Below are positions 21,799-30,807 of a stretch of DNA of 64,000 bases, piece by piece. The position numbers and the translations under genes were made by a program. Location: contig NZ_NKYF01000037.1 in assembly GCF_002262885.1 (NCBI RefSeq), positions 1 to 64,000 of the forward strand, read 5' to 3'. Below the pieces are notes generated by a model. That model saw only the letters and a list, made by a program, of their open reading frames with translations, made no database searches and had not been told where the DNA came from. Origin of the DNA: Pseudonocardia sp. MH-G8 (GTDB taxonomy: Bacteria; Actinomycetota; Actinomycetes; Mycobacteriales; Pseudonocardiaceae). Numbering within the stretch: the stretch's first letter is position 1; every line of letters starts with the position of its first letter.

Positions 21799-22836
21799 GT
21801 GTCCTCCTGGGTGCTGCACGTCGACCTCGACCAGTTCCTGGCCGCGGTCGAGGTCCTGCGCCGTCCGGAGCTGGCCGGGCGGCCGGTCGTCGTCGGCGGG
21901 AAGGGCGACCCCACGCAGCGCGCGGTCGTGGCCACGGCCTCCTACGAGGCGCGGCAGTTCGGGGTCCGGTCGGGGATGCCGATGCGCACCGCGGCCAAGC
22001 GCTGCCCGGACGCGGTCTTCCTGCCCGCCGACAACGCCCACTACGACGCGATGTCGGCGCAGGTCATGGCGGTGCTGCACGCCCAGCCCGGGGTCGTCGT
22101 CGAGGTACTGGGCTGGGACGAGGCGTTCGTCGGCGCCGACACCGACGATCCGGAGGCACTGGCGTGCACGATCCGGGCCGCCGTTCTCGCCGCGACCCGG
22201 CTGGAGTGCTCGGTCGGCATCGGCGACAACCTGCTCCGCGCGAAGATCGCCACGGAGTTCGCGAAACCCGGCACGGGCGAGGGCACCTACCGGTTGACGG
22301 CCGCGAACTGGGCCGAGGTGATGTTCGACCGCCCCACCCGGGCGCTGTGGGGCATCGGCGCGAAGACCGCGCGCAAGCTCGCCGACCGGGGCATCCACAC
22401 GGTGCGGGAGCTGGCCGCCACCGACCCGGCGGCACTCGCCGCCGAGCTCGGCCCGGCGCTGGGGCCCTGGTACGTGCAGCTCGGCCGGGGGATCGGGCGG
22501 GCCACGGTCGAGGGCACTCCCTGGGTCGCGCGCTCGCGCAGCCACGAGACGACCTTCCAGACCGACCTCGGCGACTGGGCCGACGTCCGCGCCGAGGTGG
22601 CCGCACTCGCCCGACGGGTGGCCGCCGAGATCCGCGCCGAGGACCGCCCGGCGGCGCGCGTGGCCGTGAAGGTCCGCTTCGCACCGTTCTCCACCTACAC
22701 CCGCAGCGCCACGCTGGAGGCGCCCACCTTCGACGCCGAACGCGTTGCCGCCGCAGCCCTCGACGTCCTCGAGAAGTTCACCTCCCGACGACCGGTGCGG
22801 CTGCTCGGCGTGCGCGCCGAGTTCGCCCGGCCATGA
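21799..22836 (+). CDS. dinB2: Y-family DNA polymerase, DinB2 type
   Basis: The 345 residues match mycobacterial DinB2 along the full length: VLHVDLDQFLAAVE, SYEARQFGVRSGMP, GWDEAFVGAD, SVGIGDNLLRAKIATEFAKP, ALWGIGAKTARKL, and RPVRLLGVR at the end. Asp9 and the WDE acidic pair should bind metal. Position 14 is Leu, as in M. smegmatis DinB2, where the missing aromatic steric gate permits ribonucleotide incorporation. The protein lacks an obvious beta-clamp peptide at the C-terminus, as DinB2 does. I chose GTG 21799 because it places the start exactly as in DinB2. It is divergent from the protease gene. Confidence 0.9.
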   Translation: MSSWVLHVDLDQFLAAVEVLRRPELAGRPVVVGGKGDPTQRAVVATASYEARQFGVRSGMPMRTAAKRCPDAVFLPADNAHYDAMSAQVMAVLHAQPGVVVEVLGWDEAFVGADTDDPEALACTIRAAVLAATRLECSVGIGDNLLRAKIATEFAKPGTGEGTYRLTAANWAEVMFDRPTRALWGIGAKTARKLADRGIHTVRELAATDPAALAAELGPALGPWYVQLGRGIGRATVEGTPWVARSRSHETTFQTDLGDWADVRAEVAALARRVAAEIRAEDRPAARVAVKVRFAPFSTYTRSATLEAPTFDAERVAAAALDVLEKFTSRRPVRLLGVRAEFARP

Positions 22837-22882
22837 GAACGGCTGAGAAGCTCCTCAGCCCCGACCACGCAGATTCGGTCAT

Positions 22883-23704
22883 GTGGAGCTGCGGGGGCGG
22901 ACGCGACATGGTGCGGCCGTCGGCGCGGTGCGCCGGCACTTCGACCGGCTGGGCGATCGCGAGTGGGCGCGGCAGGACTCCGACGCCACGAGCCGCGTCA
23001 GCCTCGAGGTGCACCGCCGGTTCCTGCGCCGCTTCGTACCGCGGGGCGCGCACGTGCTGGAGGTCGGGGCCGGCCCCGGCCGGTTCACCACCGAGCTCGC
23101 CGCACAGGGGTGCCGGGTCGTCGCCACCGACGCCTCCCCCGCCCACCTGAGCGCGCACGGTCGGCGCCTGCGCGGCACCCCCGCCGAACGCGGCGTGCTG
23201 CGTCGCGAGCTGCTCGACGTCCGCGACACCAGCCGCTACCGCGACGGCGAGTTCGACGCGGTGCTCGCCTACGGCGCGCCGCTCTCGTCCACGCCCGTCG
23301 CCAGCTGCGACGCCCTGCGCGGCCTGCTGCGCATCCTGGTGCCGGGCGGCGTGGTCGTCGCGTCGGTGGTGTCGCTGCTCGGCACGTGGCGCCACCACCT
23401 CCCCGACACCGGCGACCCCGCCGACGCGACCGCGGCCGGCTGCGGGGACACCGACGCCCCGCCACCCGTCCCGTGCCGGAAGTTCCGGTGGGGCGACGTC
23501 GTCGCGCTCGTCACCGAGGCGGGCGGCACCCTCCTCGACGGCAGCGCCAGCAACTGGGCCTCCCTCGGCGACCGGGACACGCTCGCCCGGCTCGAGTCGG
23601 ACCGGGAGCGGTGGCGCCGCTTCCTCGAGCACGAGATCGCGGCGTGCGCGGAGCCGGGCACCCGCGACGGCGGCACCCACATCCTCTTCGCCGTGCGGCG
23701 CTGA
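22883..23704 (+). CDS. SAM-dependent methyltransferase (class I)
   Basis: The 273 residues have the class I fold. Motif I is LEVGAGPGRFT (about 60-70), the acidic residue VVATDASP follows at strand two, and FDAVLAYGAPLSS and ILVPGGVVVASVVS are motifs II and III. A variable insertion rich in Gly/Asp precedes the last third. Small-molecule substrate is likely but unidentified. The GTG start at 22883 is 46 bases after dinB2 and has no good ribosome site. An upstream start is not available in frame without reading into dinB2. Confidence 0.82.
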   Translation: MELRGRTRHGAAVGAVRRHFDRLGDREWARQDSDATSRVSLEVHRRFLRRFVPRGAHVLEVGAGPGRFTTELAAQGCRVVATDASPAHLSAHGRRLRGTPAERGVLRRELLDVRDTSRYRDGEFDAVLAYGAPLSSTPVASCDALRGLLRILVPGGVVVASVVSLLGTWRHHLPDTGDPADATAAGCGDTDAPPPVPCRKFRWGDVVALVTEAGGTLLDGSASNWASLGDRDTLARLESDRERWRRFLEHEIAACAEPGTRDGGTHILFAVRR

Positions 23705-23723
23705 GCTGCCTCGCCGCCGCCTC

Positions 23724-23740
23724 CGCGTTCCGCGGAACGC
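23724..23740. repeat. Isolated copy of the dispersed palindrome
   Basis: CGCGTTCCGCGGAACGC matches 17 of the 18 bases of the palindrome at 710, 1158 and 56952. The bases around it do not resemble the longer repeat, so the palindrome can move or be conserved by itself. It lies in the 128-base gap between the methyltransferase and pip genes. Confidence 0.8.
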
Positions 23741-23832
23741 CGAGAGATGCTCGCGCACCCGTCTCCTGCCACGCCCCCGGATCCGCCCCGCGCACCCCGC
23801 CGACGTTCGTGACCACCGTCTAGCGTGATCGT

Positions 23833-24783
23833 GTGTACCCGCCGATCGAACCGTATGACCAGGGCCTGCTCGACGTGGGCGACGGCAACCGGATCCACTG
23901 GGAGACCTGCGGCAACCCTGACGGCAAGCCCGCGCTCGTCGTGCACGGCGGGCCCGGGTCGGGGTGCACGCCGGGGCAGCGGCGCGGCTTCGACCCGCAG
24001 CGCTACCGCGTGGTGCTGTTCGACCAGCGCGGCTGCGGGCGCAGCACCCCGCACGCCGCCGACCCGGCCACCGACATGGGCGTCAACACCACGGCGCACC
24101 TGGTGGCCGACATGGAGCGGCTGCGCGAGCACCTGGGCGTCGACCGCTGGCTGCTGCACGGCGGTTCCTGGGGCTCGACGCTCATCCTCGCCTACGCGCA
24201 GCAGTACCCGCACCGCGTCTCGGAGATCGTGATCCCCAGCGTCACGATGACCCGCCGCGCGGACATCGACTGGCTCTACCGCGGCGTCGGGCGCTTCTAC
24301 CCCGAGGCGTGGGAGCGCTTCCGGGACGGCGTGCCGGAATCCGAACGCGACGGTGACCTGGTCGCCGCGTACGCCCGCCTCGTCGCGCACCCCGACCCCG
24401 CGGTGCGCGAGCGTGCCACGCTCGACTGGCTCGCCTGGGAGGACGCCGTGATCTCGGCGGAGCCGAACGCCCGCACGGGCGCCTACGGCAACCGGCCGCC
24501 CGACGCCCAGATGGCATTCGTGCGCATCTGCACCCACTACTTCTCGAACGGCGCCTGGCTGGAGGAGGGTGCGCTGCTGCGCGACGCCGGGCGGCTGGCC
24601 GGTATCCCCGGCGTCCTCGTCCACGGCCGGCTCGACATGGGTGGCCCGCCGCACACGGCCTGGGAGCTCGCGCGCGCCTGGCCCGACGCCGAGCTGCGGA
24701 TCGTCGAGGACTCCGGGCACACCGGCAGCGACACGATGCGCGCGCACCTGGTCGAGGCCCTCGACCGCTTCGCCGACCGCTGA
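23833..24783 (+). CDS. pip: Proline iminopeptidase (S33 alpha/beta hydrolase)
   Basis: The 316 residues match Pip: MYPPIEPYDQGLLDVGDG at the start, HGGPGSG oxyanion motif, DQRGCGRSTPH, nucleophile Ser in GGSWGSTLILAYAQ, catalytic Asp in VHGRLDMGGP and His in DSGHTGS. It releases N-terminal proline from peptides in the cytosol. TAGCGT at 23821-23826 lies six bases before the GTG, so the transcript is probably leaderless. Confidence 0.95.
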   Translation: MYPPIEPYDQGLLDVGDGNRIHWETCGNPDGKPALVVHGGPGSGCTPGQRRGFDPQRYRVVLFDQRGCGRSTPHAADPATDMGVNTTAHLVADMERLREHLGVDRWLLHGGSWGSTLILAYAQQYPHRVSEIVIPSVTMTRRADIDWLYRGVGRFYPEAWERFRDGVPESERDGDLVAAYARLVAHPDPAVRERATLDWLAWEDAVISAEPNARTGAYGNRPPDAQMAFVRICTHYFSNGAWLEEGALLRDAGRLAGIPGVLVHGRLDMGGPPHTAWELARAWPDAELRIVEDSGHTGSDTMRAHLVEALDRFADR

Positions 24784-24813
24784 CCACCCGCGCCGGACGC
24801 GCCCACAGCCCCG

Positions 24814-25830
24814 TCACGTTCCGGCGGGTCGACGCGCCCAGGTCGCCAGCTCCGCCCAGCCCGCCAGGTCGGTGGTGGCACCGGACGCCGTCACCGTGAA
24901 CCGCCCGTCCCCGTGCACCGTCACACGGGCCGCGGCGTCCTGCGCGCCGTTGCCCGCGACGATCCAGCCCTCGCGCGCGAGCAGCCGGGCCGCGAGTGCC
25001 GCGGCGGGTTCGGGGCCCACCACCGACACCGCGGACCCGCGACGGTCGCCGTGCAGGGCGAACGTGCCCGTGACCGGGTCGAAGGCGAGGCCGGGCGCGT
25101 CGAACACCTCCCCCACCACACCGTCGGCCACGAGTTGCTCCGGCGGCCCGGCGCGCAGCCGCCCGGCCCGGTCCAGCAGCCAGACGTGGTCGGCCAGGCG
25201 CAGCGCGGGCTCCAGGTCGTGCGTGGACACCAGCACGCACAGCCCGTCCTCGCGGGCCAGGCGGCGCAGCAGGGCCAGCAGGGCCACCCGCGACGAGACG
25301 TCGAGGAACGCGGTCGGTTCGTCCAGCAGCAGCACCGCGGGCTCCTGGGCCAGGGCGCGGGCGGTGAGGACGCGCTGACGCTCGCCGTCGGAGAGCTCCG
25401 CGACGCGACGCCCTGCCAGGTGCCCGGCCCCGGCCGCGGCGATCGCGGCCGTCACCGCCGCCCGGTCGGCCTCGCGCAGCGCGCCGGTCGGACCGGTGTG
25501 CGGGTGGCGGCCCAGCGCCACCAACTCCTCCACGGCGAGCAGACCGGGGTCGACGCGCTCGGTGAGCACCACCGCCACCCGGCGCGCGCGTTCCGCGGCG
25601 GGCAGCGCGAGCAGGTCGGCACCGTCGAGGCGCACGGTGCCGGCCAGGGGCGGGAGCAGGCCCGCCACGGCGTGCAGCAGCGTGGACTTGCCGGTGCCGT
25701 TGGGGCCGACCAGCACCGTCAGCTCGCCGGCGGCCGCCCGCGCCTGCACGCCGGCGAGCACGACGCCCGGCGCGCGCCGTCGCCCGCGCCGGTAGCCGAG
25801 GTCGAGCCCATCGAGGGCCAGGCCGCTCAC
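24814..25830 (-). CDS. ABC transporter ATP-binding protein (iron-siderophore/cobalamin type)
   Basis: The 338 residues have Walker A VGPNGTGKST, signature LSDGERQRV, Walker B AVLLLDEPTAFLD and the H-loop STHD. Family members are usually 250-270 residues; this one adds about 85 at the C-terminus, including ARVTVHGDGRFTVTASGATT, of unknown role. The GTG start overlaps the permease stop by GTGA. It energises import with the permease and lipoprotein encoded just upstream. It converges with pip. Confidence 0.9.
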   Translation of the reverse strand: MSGLALDGLDLGYRRGRRRAPGVVLAGVQARAAAGELTVLVGPNGTGKSTLLHAVAGLLPPLAGTVRLDGADLLALPAAERARRVAVVLTERVDPGLLAVEELVALGRHPHTGPTGALREADRAAVTAAIAAAGAGHLAGRRVAELSDGERQRVLTARALAQEPAVLLLDEPTAFLDVSSRVALLALLRRLAREDGLCVLVSTHDLEPALRLADHVWLLDRAGRLRAGPPEQLVADGVVGEVFDAPGLAFDPVTGTFALHGDRRGSAVSVVGPEPAAALAARLLAREGWIVAGNGAQDAAARVTVHGDGRFTVTASGATTDLAGWAELATWARRPAGT

Positions 25831-26858
25831 GACACCGCCGTCGCGAACCGCCTGCTGCGCAGCAGCACCGCGATCACGACCGGGGCGCCGACCAGCGAGG
25901 TCACGACGTTCAATGGCACCACCGTCTCGGTGCCCGGCGGGTGCCCCGCGATCGAGCAGGCCAGCACCACCGCGGCGCCGGCGAGCGCGGTGACCGGCAG
26001 CAGGACCCGATGGTCGGACGTGTCGACCAGCAGCCGGGCCAGGTGCGGCACCGCGATCCCGACGAACGCGATCGGCCCGCAGAACGCGGTGACGCCACCG
26101 GCGAGCAGGGCCACCGCCACCACGACCGCGGCCCGCAGCCGCCGGACCGGCACGCCGACGCTGCGGGCGTGCGCCTCGCCGAGCAGGAGCGCGTTCAGCG
26201 GCTTCACCAGCAGCGCGGCCACCACGAGCCCGGCGCCCACCACCGCGGCGAGCACCGGCAGGTCGGCCCCGCCCGTGCCGTCGATGCTGCCCAGTCCCCA
26301 CACGACGTACTGCTGCGCGATGCGCGGGTCGCTCCACACCAGCACCAGGCTCACGACCGCGGTGGTCACCGCGCCGACCATCACGCCGACGACGAGCAAC
26401 GTCACCACCGAACGCACCCAGCGCGCGAGCACCAGCACCAGGGCCAGCACGGCGGCGGCCCCGAGCGCGGCCGCACCGACGGCGCCGAGCCGTGCCGCGC
26501 CGGCCAGCCCCTCAGCAAAGCCCGCCGCCGTCCCCGCCGCACCGCCTGCCACGAGCGAGAGCGCCACCCCGAGCCCCGCGCCGGAGCTCACGCCCAGCAC
26601 GTAGGGGTCGGCGAGCGGGTTGCGGAACAGGGTCTGCACCAGTGCCCCGGCCACGGCCAGCGCGGCGCCCGCCAGCACCGCGGTGAACGCCCGCGGCAGC
26701 CGCACGGTGCCGATCACGACGCTCCACCGCGGGTCCGAGGGCGCGGCGCCGGCGAGCACCCGCACCGTGTCCGGCAGCGGCACGCTCACCGGCCCGAGCG
26801 CCACGGCCAGCACGAACAGCGCCAGCACCGCGGCGGCCAGCACCGCCAACAGCTTCAC
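25827..26858 (-). CDS. FecCD-type ABC transporter permease
   Basis: The 343 residues form about ten membrane helices with FecCD hallmarks: RLPRAFTAVLAGAALAVAG, QTLFRNPLADPYVLGVSSGA and FVGIAVPHLARLL. FecCD permeases serve iron-siderophore, heme or cobalamin importers. The GTG start overlaps the substrate-binding protein stop, and its own stop overlaps the ATPase start, so the three genes are a coupled operon. Confidence 0.92.
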   Translation of the reverse strand: MKLLAVLAAAVLALFVLAVALGPVSVPLPDTVRVLAGAAPSDPRWSVVIGTVRLPRAFTAVLAGAALAVAGALVQTLFRNPLADPYVLGVSSGAGLGVALSLVAGGAAGTAAGFAEGLAGAARLGAVGAAALGAAAVLALVLVLARWVRSVVTLLVVGVMVGAVTTAVVSLVLVWSDPRIAQQYVVWGLGSIDGTGGADLPVLAAVVGAGLVVAALLVKPLNALLLGEAHARSVGVPVRRLRAAVVVAVALLAGGVTAFCGPIAFVGIAVPHLARLLVDTSDHRVLLPVTALAGAAVVLACSIAGHPPGTETVVPLNVVTSLVGAPVVIAVLLRSRRFATAVS

Positions 26859-28018
26859 GTCACCCGTCGCAGGTAGACGAGCTCGTGATCGGGCAGCAGG
26901 TCCGGGTGCAGCACCGCGACGAGGTCCGCCAGCAGCTCGTCGGGATGCGTGATCCCCCGCTCGTGCACCTCGTTGCCACCGGTCGGGCCGATCCGCCGGT
27001 CGCGGTTCCACACCTGCCCGTCGCGGACGGCCGCCAGCGCGCCGTAGCGCGGGTCGGCGGCGGTGACGTCGGCGAGCGTGGCCCACCCGCCGTCGGCGAT
27101 CCACACGGGGGCGGAGCCGTCGGCCACGTAGAGGCTCTCGAAGTCCTTCGGTATGCCGCCCGCGGCCGGGTTGCCGGCCTCCGACCAGGTGCCGCCCGCG
27201 TCGCGCAGCAGCGCACCGGACGTGCTGCCGCCGGTCGGCACCCGCCACCCGCCCTCGTAGAGCTGCCCGTACAGCACGGGGACCGGCGGGGCGCCCGCAG
27301 CCAGGGCAGCCAGCTCGCCGTAGCGGGCCTCGATCGCGGCGAACACGCGCTCGGCCTCGGCCTCGCGGCCGGTGAGCGCACCCATCACCTTGATCCACTC
27401 GGCCTGCGCGAGCGGGCCGCTCTCGAGGTAGTCGGCCCAGCCGAGCACCGGGACACCCGCCCGGCGCAACGTCGGGAACGACGGGTCGTCCGTGCCCTGG
27501 CTGAGCAGCACGTCCGGGGCGGCCGCGGCCACACGCTCGACGTCGACCTGCCCGCCGGTCGCGAACCCGGTCACCGCACCGGTGGCGATGCGCGCCCGCG
27601 CCTCGGGCCCGGAGACGAAGTCGGGCGTGCCCACGCCGGTGAGGACGTCGAGCGCGCCGATGTCGGCGAGCATGGGCAGCTGGGTCGTGGACGCGGCGTA
27701 CACGCTGCGCACCGGCACCTCGACCACCGGCGCCCCGGCCAGCTCGGCCGGCAACGCCGGCGCGGGCTCGCCGCAGGGCAGCAGCACGGTCGACTCCGGG
27801 GCTCCGCCGGGGTAGGGCTGGGCCACGGTCAGCACGCGGTAGTCGCCCGCGTCCTGGAGCGTGACGTTCGTGGCGTGCCGCAGTTGCACCGGCGCGGCCG
27901 GCGCGGCCGGCGGGCAGCCCGGTGGGGCCGCGGGCGGCACGGCGGCCGGTGCGGCGCAGGCCGCCACCACCACGGCGGTCAGGGCGGCGACGAGCGCCTG
28001 CAGGGCGGGGCGGGTCAC
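26855..28018 (-). CDS. ABC transporter substrate-binding lipoprotein (iron-siderophore/cobalamin class)
   Basis: The 387 residues begin with a lipoprotein signal ending in VVVAAC. A BtuF/FecB-like fold follows, with VYAASTTQLPMLADIGALDVL, a region GGQVDVERVAAAAPDVLLSQG, and a second lobe ending ELLADLVAVLHPDLL. GTG 28018 has GAGGAG upstream. It lies 53 bases after cobK on the same strand. That adjacency suggests a corrinoid or a cobalt/iron chelate as ligand, but specificity cannot be read from sequence. Confidence 0.87.
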   Translation of the reverse strand: MTRPALQALVAALTAVVVAACAAPAAVPPAAPPGCPPAAPAAPVQLRHATNVTLQDAGDYRVLTVAQPYPGGAPESTVLLPCGEPAPALPAELAGAPVVEVPVRSVYAASTTQLPMLADIGALDVLTGVGTPDFVSGPEARARIATGAVTGFATGGQVDVERVAAAAPDVLLSQGTDDPSFPTLRRAGVPVLGWADYLESGPLAQAEWIKVMGALTGREAEAERVFAAIEARYGELAALAAGAPPVPVLYGQLYEGGWRVPTGGSTSGALLRDAGGTWSEAGNPAAGGIPKDFESLYVADGSAPVWIADGGWATLADVTAADPRYGALAAVRDGQVWNRDRRIGPTGGNEVHERGITHPDELLADLVAVLHPDLLPDHELVYLRRVT

Positions 28019-28071
28019 GGCTCTCTCCTCGCGAGCGCGGCGGCGACCACGGCCGGTACGGGCTGCAGCGA

Positions 28072-28839
28072 TCACGTTGCGGGCGGACCGCCACCCGGCG
28101 CGGTGGTCGTCAGCCAGGCGACCGCCTCGTCCACCGTGGCGACGGCGGGGGCCTCGGGGGCGGGCGGACGGTCCAGCAGCACGACCGGCAGGCCCAGCTC
28201 CCGGGCCGCCACCAGCTTCGCGGCGGTCAGCTCGCCGCCGCTGTCGCGCGTGACCAGCACATCGACGCGGTGTTCCCGCAGCAGGGCACGCTCCGCGTCG
28301 GCGGTGAAGGGCCCGCGGGCCAGCACGAGGTGGTGCCGCGCGGGCAGGGGCGGAGGCGGCGGGTCGACCGACCGCAGCAGGAACCACTGCGCGAGCCCCG
28401 CGAACGCGGCGAGGTCACCGCTGCCGGTGGCGAGGAAGACCCGCTCCCCCAGCTCCGGCAGCAGCGCGGCCGCGGCGCCCGCGTCCGGTACGCGGTGCCA
28501 ACGGTCCCCGGGCCCGGCCGTCCACCCCGAGCGGCGCAGCACGAGCAGCGGAACGCCGGCCGCGGCGGTGGCGGCCACCGCGTGCGCGCTCATCCGGGAG
28601 GCGAAGGGGTGCGTGGCGTCGACGACCGCGTCGGTCCGGTGCCCGCGCAGCCACCCGAGCAGGCCGTCCGCGCCGCCGAACCCGCCGATGCGCACGTCAC
28701 CGCAGGGCAGCCGCGGCACCGCCACGCGACCTGCCAGCGAGGAGGTGACCGCGATCGCGGGGTCGTTGTGCAACGCGGCGGCGAGCCTGCGGGCCTCGGC
28801 GGTGCCGCCGAGCACGAGCACGTTGCGCACCCCGCTCAC
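28072..28839 (-). CDS. cobK: Precorrin-6A reductase
   Basis: The 255 residues match CobK/CbiJ: NVLVLGGTAEARRLA at the start, DATHPFASRMSAHAV, FLATGSGDLAAFA, LVLARGPF and LVTRDSGGELTAAKLVAARELGLPVV written here in parts. It uses NADPH to reduce precorrin-6A to precorrin-6B in aerobic corrin ring synthesis. The GTG start overlaps the cobF stop by GTGA. No other corrin ring genes are in the window. Confidence 0.93.
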   Translation of the reverse strand: MSGVRNVLVLGGTAEARRLAAALHNDPAIAVTSSLAGRVAVPRLPCGDVRIGGFGGADGLLGWLRGHRTDAVVDATHPFASRMSAHAVAATAAAGVPLLVLRRSGWTAGPGDRWHRVPDAGAAAALLPELGERVFLATGSGDLAAFAGLAQWFLLRSVDPPPPPLPARHHLVLARGPFTADAERALLREHRVDVLVTRDSGGELTAAKLVAARELGLPVVLLDRPPAPEAPAVATVDEAVAWLTTTAPGGGPPAT

Positions 28840-29615
28840 CGGGCGTACCTGCGCAGCAGGTAGGTGTCCATGATCCAGCCCTTGCGGGCGCGCAGCTCGG
28901 CCCGCAGCCGCGCGATCTCGTCGCGCACCTCCCGCAGGTCGCCGTGCACCAGCACCTGATCGGGTGTGCCGAGGTAGGCACCCCAGTAGATGTCCCAGCG
29001 CGAGTCCGGGCCGTCGGCGGGCACCGCGGCGAAGGCGTCGACGGCGTCCAGCATCACGACGACGTCATCCACGCCCGGCGGCGGGCCCTCGTCGGCCAGC
29101 CGACGCCCCGTGGTGACGAGGAACGGGCGCCCGACCCGGTTGAGCACGACGCGGTGCGCGGCCGCGAGGGCCTGCACGGCGCTGATCCCGGGGATCGAGA
29201 CGACGTCGAACGCGACCCCGCCGCGCGCCCCGATGCCGTCGAGGATGCGCAGCGTGCCGTCGTAGAGGGCCGGGTCACCCCACACCAGGAACGCGCCGGC
29301 CCCGTCGTCGCCGAGCTCGTCGGCGAGCATCCGCTCGTAGAGGGCGGCCCGCCGCTCCTGCCAGTCGCCCACGGCCGCCGCGTAGCCCGCGGTTGCGGCG
29401 CTGCGGTCCCGCTGCGGGTCGCGCGCGGTGACCACCCGGTGCGGGCGGGTGACGTGGCGGGCCAGCAGGTCGGCGCGCAGGCCCGCGAGGTCGCCCTTGG
29501 CATCGCCCTTGTCGATGGTGAAGAAGACGTCGGTGCGGTTCATCGCCGCCACCGCCTCGAGCGTGAGGTGGTCGGGGTCGCCCGCACCGATACCGATGAC
29601 ATACACCGTACGCAC
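28836..29615 (-). CDS. cobF: Precorrin-6A synthase (deacetylating)
   Basis: The 259 residues match CobF: YVIGIGAGDPDHLTLEAV SAM-binding start, FLVWGDPALYDGTLRIL and the C-terminal GWIMDTYLLRRYAR. It methylates C1 of precorrin-5 and removes acetate, giving precorrin-6A, the CobK substrate. The pair catalyses consecutive steps. It starts six bases after the lipid kinase stop, so an upstream promoter may be shared. I see no cobalamin riboswitch in the short leaders here. Confidence 0.94.
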   Translation of the reverse strand: MRTVYVIGIGAGDPDHLTLEAVAAMNRTDVFFTIDKGDAKGDLAGLRADLLARHVTRPHRVVTARDPQRDRSAATAGYAAAVGDWQERRAALYERMLADELGDDGAGAFLVWGDPALYDGTLRILDGIGARGGVAFDVVSIPGISAVQALAAAHRVVLNRVGRPFLVTTGRRLADEGPPPGVDDVVVMLDAVDAFAAVPADGPDSRWDIYWGAYLGTPDQVLVHGDLREVRDEIARLRAELRARKGWIMDTYLLRRYAR

Positions 29616-29621
29616 GCCCGT

Positions 29622-30668
29622 CTACCCCGGGTCCGGTGTGTCGGGCGGCGGGACGGTCGGCACCCGCACCAGCAGCGCCTGCGGGTCCACCCGGATCGCG
29701 AGCTCCTGCGCGTCGCCGACCGGGTCGCCGTCGACCTGGCACGGCTGCGGGGCCTCGGTGCGGATCCCGATCGAACGAGCCTGCCAGTGCTCGACGCGCT
29801 CGTGCCCGGCGCGCCTGCGCGTGATCACGCGCAGCGCGACCGCGATCCAGCCGGCGAACGTACTGGGCGCGATGCTCACCACGTCGAGGACGCCGTCGTC
29901 GATCGTGGCCCGCGGCATCAGCACGAGCCCGCCCAGCAGGGTGCCGCTGTTGCCGACGACCACCGCGCGGGTGCGGCGGCGCAGGGGCGGGGCGTCGTCG
30001 AGGGCGAGCGTGACGCGCACGCGCCGCCCACGCATGGCGCGCAGCCCGGAGATCACGTAGGCGAGCGGCCCGACCCGGACCTTCAGCGCCTCGGGCGTGT
30101 TGACCATGATCGCGGCATCGAACCCGGTGCCGGCCATCACGAGGAACACCCGCTCCTCCTCGGAACCGTCGATCCGGATCCGCCCGACGTCGATCGCGCG
30201 GTCGTCGCCGGTGAGCGCGAGGCGGGCGGCCGTCGGCACGTTCTCCGGCGTGCCGAGCGTACGGGCGAGCAGGTTGCCCGTTCCCGCCGGCACCAGGCCC
30301 ATCGCGACCCCCGTACCCGCCAGCGCCTCGGCCACCGATCGGACGGTGCCGTCCCCGCCGCAGGCCAGTACGACGTCGGCGCCCCGCTCCACGGCCAGCC
30401 GGGCCTGCCCGGTGCCCGGATCCTCCACCGTGGTCTCGAGCCAGAGCGGCTCCGCCCAGCCGAGTCCGGTGCACACCGCGGTGATGCGCTGCCGCGTGCC
30501 CGGCTCGATCTTCGTGGGGTTGGCGACGACGGCGGCCAGTGGCCGGTCCTCCGGCTCCGCCCTGAGCGTTTCCGGGTCGGCGGACCGCAGCCGCCCGCGG
30601 AGCACGACGACCACGAGGATCCCCAGCACGGGCAGGGCCGCCACCGCGAGCACCCACCAGTCGTTCAC
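29622..30668 (-). CDS. Diacylglycerol/lipid kinase family protein (YegS/BmrU type)
   Basis: The 348 residues start with a membrane helix (about 4-23). The DAGK catalytic domain follows, with VVANPTK, ACGGDGTVRSVAEAL and VPAGTGNLLARTLG nucleotide motifs. The C-terminal half has VGNSGTLLGGLVLMP and QVDGDPVG typical of the YegS group. It probably phosphorylates a membrane lipid at the cytoplasmic face; the exact lipid is unknown. It is followed after six bases by cobF, with no obvious functional link. Confidence 0.88.
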   Translation of the reverse strand: MNDWWVLAVAALPVLGILVVVVLRGRLRSADPETLRAEPEDRPLAAVVANPTKIEPGTRQRITAVCTGLGWAEPLWLETTVEDPGTGQARLAVERGADVVLACGGDGTVRSVAEALAGTGVAMGLVPAGTGNLLARTLGTPENVPTAARLALTGDDRAIDVGRIRIDGSEEERVFLVMAGTGFDAAIMVNTPEALKVRVGPLAYVISGLRAMRGRRVRVTLALDDAPPLRRRTRAVVVGNSGTLLGGLVLMPRATIDDGVLDVVSIAPSTFAGWIAVALRVITRRRAGHERVEHWQARSIGIRTEAPQPCQVDGDPVGDAQELAIRVDPQALLVRVPTVPPPDTPDPG

Positions 30669-30714
30669 GACGAAACCCTATGCGGCGCGCGCCGCCCCCG
30701 CGCGCGGCGTCCAC

Positions 30715-30790
30715 CACACGTCCGGACGGAGTACACCCGGATCGCGACACACGTACATCCGGAGCGCGACTCGCGGGAAGTCGGGAAGGC
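30715..30790. repeat. Intergenic repeat related to 35515-35605
   Basis: The stretch contains two near-direct units on the minus strand, each TCGCG-(A/C)-TCCGG(A/G)TGTAC, followed by CTCCG or GTGTG. Related units with GAGTCGGGGTCTGGATGTAC recur at 35515-35605. It lies between two co-directional genes. No protein or transposase signal is seen. Confidence 0.55.
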
Positions 30791-30807
30791 GGCGTGCGAC
30801 GTCTAAC

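Noticed and set aside
28019..30807. Cobalamin riboswitch near cobF/cobK or the importer
   Set aside because: Leaders are only 6-139 bases and I could not find a B12-box-like conserved core by eye.
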